A stretch of 52,208 nucleotides of DNA, from positions 1 to 52,208 of the forward strand of contig DYHT01000010.1 of assembly GCA_020723995.1 (NCBI GenBank), given 5' to 3'. The DNA comes from Chloroflexus sp. (lineage in GTDB: Bacteria > Chloroflexota > Anaerolineae > Anaerolineales > Villigracilaceae). The position numbers were made by a program, and so were the translations under genes. A model generated the notes under the pieces. That model was not told where the DNA came from. It did no database searches and saw only the letters and a list, made by a program, of their open reading frames with translations. Positions 49,320 to 52,208 of this stretch are shown piece after piece; position 1 is the stretch's first letter; every line of letters starts with the position of its first letter.

Positions 49320-50444
49320 CTAATTCAGGTAGCCGTTACATTTGAGCAAGCGTAATCCCTCCAAGCGAAGGGCAACAGGGAGCAAGGCTTTATAGATGCG
49401 GCAATTCGGGCTGGGAGCGTTCCATCGGCCACTGGCTTGATAGGTTTCCAATGGGCATCCCCCGGCGCAACAATAGCGATAAACACATTCCCAGCACACG
49501 TCCTTTTGCTCCACGGTTAAACTGTACACCGGGCCATTTTGAACTTGCTCCAAAAGGTCACCCTCCAATGTTCGGGACACCGGACGGTCGAGGAGCATTT
49601 GACATTGGACCGGGGCACCCTCGTGGGTTATAACAAGGTAAGATGAACCGACGCCACAGGCGTGGAGATGTCCTCCTACTTGAACGCGGTCCAGTAGTCC
49701 ATTGAGGAAGGGACGGCTGGGAAGCGCCTCCTCATAAACCTTGTAGGCCGCCAGCATCCCTTCAATGAGTGCATTTTCTTCGGCGGCGAGATCCAGCGGA
49801 GAGCCAGGCTTATGGCGATAAAAATTTAGACTTACATGCAAATCGCGTTCCAGCGCCCAGCGGACAGCGTCGGCCGCTCCCGCCGCATTCTGTTGGGTCA
49901 TTGTAATCGTCAGCAGGGGTAAAATCCCATGAGGCAACAAAATCTGGTCAATCGTCCGGGTGACCGCCTGGAACGAGCCTTTTCCGTTGCGATAAGGGCG
50001 CATTTGGTCATGAATCTCACTCACCCCATCTAGAGAAATCATAAGCCGCACGTTATTCTCAACCAGCCACTCAGCATCTTCGGGGTGGATATGGGTGCCG
50101 TTGCTGAGGACGACTTGTTCCAGGTTTATGTCGCTTCCTTCTGAAAGCGACCGAGCCCGAGCGGACAGTTTCTTGATTAGCCTAAGGTGCAGCGTCGCCT
50201 CTCCGCCAGCATATTTGACCTTGATGCCTTTGAACTGGCGTTTCTGCGCCGTTTGAAATATTTTTTTGATGGCTTCCAGGCCGGTGGCCTCGCTCATGGA
50301 AGCAGAAGATTTCCGCACGTAGCAATACGGACAATCTAGGTTGCAGGCGTTGGTGACGTGCAGCCAGACCGTGAGGGTTTCAGGATGGGGGGAACGGAGG
50401 CGAGGGGGAGCGCTTACCGGCACAATCAGGTATTGCTCCGCCAA
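49320..50444 (-). CDS. Radical SAM/SPASM peptide-modifying enzyme
   Basis: The frame gives 374 aa from TTG 50444. The radical SAM site is CNLDCPYCY (Cys34, Cys38, Cys41), then KYAGGEATLH and LSNGTHI. The C-terminal SPASM-type cysteines are in HACGVGSS, VQCQ, KDVCWECVYRYCCAGGCPLE and NCRIY, enough for auxiliary clusters. It is similar to maturases of ribosomal peptides. No ribosome binding site precedes TTG 50444. The same frame is open upstream to a TGA at 50502-50504, beyond which it encodes a PqqD-like domain (see 50502-50798). The protein therefore probably once began further upstream. Confidence 0.85.
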   Translation of the reverse strand: MAEQYLIVPVSAPPRLRSPHPETLTVWLHVTNACNLDCPYCYVRKSSASMSEATGLEAIKKIFQTAQKRQFKGIKVKYAGGEATLHLRLIKKLSARARSLSEGSDINLEQVVLSNGTHIHPEDAEWLVENNVRLMISLDGVSEIHDQMRPYRNGKGSFQAVTRTIDQILLPHGILPLLTITMTQQNAAGAADAVRWALERDLHVSLNFYRHKPGSPLDLAAEENALIEGMLAAYKVYEEALPSRPFLNGLLDRVQVGGHLHACGVGSSYLVITHEGAPVQCQMLLDRPVSRTLEGDLLEQVQNGPVYSLTVEQKDVCWECVYRYCCAGGCPLETYQASGRWNAPSPNCRIYKALLPVALRLEGLRLLKCNGYLN

Positions 50445-50501
50445 AAGGGAATCTACTGGCTGGGTGAGCGATCGCGGCTGGCTGAAACTCTGCCAGCGCT
50501 C

Positions 50502-50798
50502 TCACGCTGGGGCATTGAGGGCGCTTGGCCCCTGTGGAGCATAGGGGCTGAAGGCCAGTCGAAAGCCGTGAGGAAGGGAATCTACATAAACGCCCTCCGC
50601 CTGCCTGTAAAGACGGCTCTCAGTCGATTGCGCTGAAGGTGCACCCACCGACGCGGGACAGGCACAGTCATTTTCGATGACGGAGTCTTGATTCATGGCG
50701 AATATGCGCGGGCTATCGGGACAGGCGCAGTCATCGTCGAGCAAAGGATGCCCGTCGGTCAGCAATATCGGCGGTACGGGAGAACGGCTGTTGTCCAT
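50502..50798 (-). CDS. ORF with two DCACP motifs and a PqqD-like domain, ending at TGA
   Basis: This 98-aa frame starts at ATG 50798 (GAAGGA upstream). The first 60 residues contain two similar short motifs, LLDDDCACPDSP and VIENDCACPASV, like repeated cores or leaders of a modified peptide. Residues 61-98 (YRQAEGVYVDSLPHGFRLAF, LNAPA) look like the first half of a PqqD-like peptide-binding domain. The second half (ERWQSFSQPRSL) lies after the TGA, in the frame of the radical SAM gene. Either one gene is broken by TGA, or a precursor-like peptide and an enzyme are separated by it. It is coupled to the TPR gene (the frame overlaps its stop). Confidence 0.6.
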   Translation of the reverse strand: MDNSRSPVPPILLTDGHPLLDDDCACPDSPRIFAMNQDSVIENDCACPASVGAPSAQSTESRLYRQAEGVYVDSLPHGFRLAFSPYAPQGPSALNAPA

Positions 50799-50800
50799 AA

Positions 50801-52069
50801 TCAAGATCCTTCACCAAGCGGGCCAAAAGTGTTCAACAGGAATTCACCCAGGTTCCCCAAATCTGCGGTCTTTACTTTCGCGGTTTGAAAATGCCTGCGA
50901 GCCGCGCTTGCGTAACGGTGGAAGTCTTCCAACTCCGTCAAGTTGAATCCTTTCAGGTATTCGTAGAGAGAATCGTAGATGACGCTCAGGGCGCTGGAAC
51001 GCGGCGAGAGCAGTTGGGCATAGGCTAAGGCCAGCACGTAAGCCTCGGCGGCCTCTTTGAGACGTGCCTGGGCCGTTTTGTCCTCATGAATCAGATCGCG
51101 GCGTTTTTCCTTATCACTTTCAGCCTTCTTTATCTCTTCTACACGTTTGCTAAATTGCTCCAACCCCATCTGCCCGCGCAGCCCGTGCATCTTACTGAGC
51201 TGCTGGTAAGCGTAGAGGTCATCGCGTTCGGGTTGGGGCAAAGGTTCTCCTCGTTTGAACCAGCAATCGGCGGGCAGGAGCGTCTGGGCTTCCTCCACTT
51301 CCTTCAGAGAAGCCTTGGCTTGGTCAAACTTCCCGAAATGGTAATGCGCCCAGGCCATGTTCACGCGGGCATCTAGTTCTAGGCGTGTGTTTTCTTTCTC
51401 GTGCGCCAGATTGGCCGCCTGCTCGAGGTAATACAGGACATCTCGGTAGTGGTGTTGTTTTTGCTCTCCCGTTTCGCTGAAAAGAATCAGGTCGCGTTCC
51501 AGGCATCCTTTTTCAATCCAGGCCTCAAGGCGGCGAATCAGTTCGCCGGAGGCCGCTCCCTCCGTAAATAACTCTACCGCCTCATTGATAACACGTTCTG
51601 CGATTTCAAGCACCATCTCTGGTGGGTCGCCGCGCAGGTGATACGCTTCACTTTTCCTCTTTGCCATACGGCGCAGGGCTTCGCTCAACTGCAGCAATGC
51701 CAGTCCCAGCCCCCTTGGGTCTTCTGCCTTCCGGAAGTAGGCGACAGCAATCGCCGCTTCGATCCAAGCCAGGTCAGGGCGCATGTGGTCGTTGTCAATC
51801 AGGGCCAGGGTGTTGTAGGAATAAGCGATAGGCACTTCCGCCCCCTGGCACTTGCGCAACTCCAGCGCATCTAGGCAGAGGCGCCGGCCGCGAGCATGGC
51901 CGCGGTCGGAAAGCACTCTGGCGAGGTTGTTGCGGGTGGTCGGTTCCATGTGCGGAAATTCGACCTCACGCATGTAACGCAGCGCTTTGCCATATGCCTC
52001 TCTTGCTTTAGATGAGTATCCCTGTCCGGCATAGCCGTAAGCGCTATAGTTATAGTAAAGCGCTATCAC
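50801..52069 (-). CDS. TPR-repeat protein
   Basis: The 422-aa frame is composed of helical TPR-like repeats (AREAYGKALRYM, ARVNMAWAHYHFGKFDQAKASLKEVEEAQ), probably a protein-interaction scaffold. Its start is uncertain. The given start is GTG 52069; the same frame stays open upstream to a TAA near 52155 with no ATG, GTG or TTG, although the extra codons (FVFPEREERGFLGHPAESK) look coding. It overlaps the DCACP/PqqD ORF downstream and leads the radical SAM operon, so it may assist recognition or secretion of the product. Confidence 0.75.
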   Translation of the reverse strand: MIALYYNYSAYGYAGQGYSSKAREAYGKALRYMREVEFPHMEPTTRNNLARVLSDRGHARGRRLCLDALELRKCQGAEVPIAYSYNTLALIDNDHMRPDLAWIEAAIAVAYFRKAEDPRGLGLALLQLSEALRRMAKRKSEAYHLRGDPPEMVLEIAERVINEAVELFTEGAASGELIRRLEAWIEKGCLERDLILFSETGEQKQHHYRDVLYYLEQAANLAHEKENTRLELDARVNMAWAHYHFGKFDQAKASLKEVEEAQTLLPADCWFKRGEPLPQPERDDLYAYQQLSKMHGLRGQMGLEQFSKRVEEIKKAESDKEKRRDLIHEDKTAQARLKEAAEAYVLALAYAQLLSPRSSALSVIYDSLYEYLKGFNLTELEDFHRYASAARRHFQTAKVKTADLGNLGEFLLNTFGPLGEGS

Positions 52070-52125
52070 CCGTCGCAGTTTACTCTCGGCAGGGTGGCCC
52101 AGAAAACCTCTTTCTTCGCGTTCTG

Positions 52126-52174
52126 GGAAGACGAATTCCTCTTGAGTATATTGTAGTTTGACAATGTCACATTA
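52126..52174 (-). promoter_or_regulatory. Candidate promoter/operator of the TPR-radical SAM operon
   Basis: On the - strand TGTGACATTGTCA (a TGACA/TGTCA dyad) is followed by ACAATATACTC, resembling a -10. The 12-mer TGTGACATTGTC is identical to the site before the UPF0175 operon at 45294-45305. No clear -35 is visible. Confidence 0.35.
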
Positions 52175-52208
52175 AGTTGGCGCTGCTGCCTTGTGGCGAC
52201 GGCGCAGG

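Noticed and set aside
36183-50504. Reassignment of TGA/TAG to an amino acid, or selenocysteine
   Set aside because: Many intact genes here end in TGA or TAG with tight ATGA overlaps, and the residues expected at the three stops differ. No selenocysteine signal was recognised downstream of the TGA codons.
1-52208. Prophage or integrative element with its own integrase
   Set aside because: No integrase, recombinase, transposase, capsid or conjugation gene was found in any frame.

Overview
The window looks like a chromosomal segment of a bacterium, most likely a member of the Chloroflexota (Anaerolineae-like). This is inference. It rests on gene content (split methylmalonyl-CoA mutase catalytic subunit, DUF2207 membrane protein, SWIM-finger protein, paired BMP-type ABC importers) and on short interspersed palindromes of the kind common in those genomes. 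No phage, plasmid, transposase, rRNA or CRISPR array is visible. There is one tRNA, tRNA-Glu(UUC).

Region 1 (1-22.2 kb, + strand) is a long catabolic island. It holds two complete BMP-type nucleoside/nucleobase-like ABC importers (99-5314 and 13361-17978). Between them are a three-subunit molybdenum hydroxylase (5320-9079), a cytosine-deaminase-like amidohydrolase (9126-10400) and a second, fused FeS-Mo hydroxylase (10439-13225). Downstream come a metal-dependent cyclase-family hydrolase, a GNAT-like protein, a thiolase-fold enzyme without its nucleophilic cysteine, its DUF35 partner, and a DUF2877 (AllH-like) protein. Most junctions overlap by ATGA or are a few bases apart. The set reads as uptake, hydroxylation, deamination/ring opening and CoA-linked breakdown of a nitrogen heterocycle; the substrate is unknown.

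Region 2 (22.2-30 kb, mainly - strand) is accessory. It holds a chimeric gene remnant, a SNF2 helicase with a coiled-coil/zinc-finger partner, two PIN-type toxin-antitoxin modules, a frameshifted antitoxin and the methylmalonyl-CoA mutase catalytic subunit. Two decayed 79-nt copies of the mutase 3' end lie on the same strand, so each toxin-antitoxin module is bracketed by such copies.

Region 3 (30-41.7 kb, + strand) has a Kef-type antiporter coupled to a P-II-like protein. It then has a candidate protein-modification cluster: a zinc-ribbon membrane protein, a DUF2207 protein ending in a Cys-Ala repeat tail, a radical SAM/SPASM enzyme, a PAS gene broken by TAG, a radical SAM paralogue that has lost its cluster cysteines, and a lipoprotein zincin. 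A tyrosine phosphatase, a methyltransferase, signal peptidase I and small zinc-finger proteins follow.

Region 4 (41.9-48.3 kb) has tRNA-Glu, a hydrolase, an MFS transporter, an MBL-fold hydrolase, an orphan antitoxin beside a palindromic element, a UPF0175/PIN-like toxin-antitoxin pair and a SWIM-finger gene split by TGA. Region 5 (48.5-52.2 kb, - strand) has a TPR protein, then an ORF with two DCACP motifs fused to a PqqD-like domain, and a second radical SAM/SPASM enzyme in the same frame beyond a TGA. The two radical SAM loci, both next to Cys-Ala-Cys sequences, and the mutase-tail/toxin-antitoxin arrangement are the most novel-looking parts.
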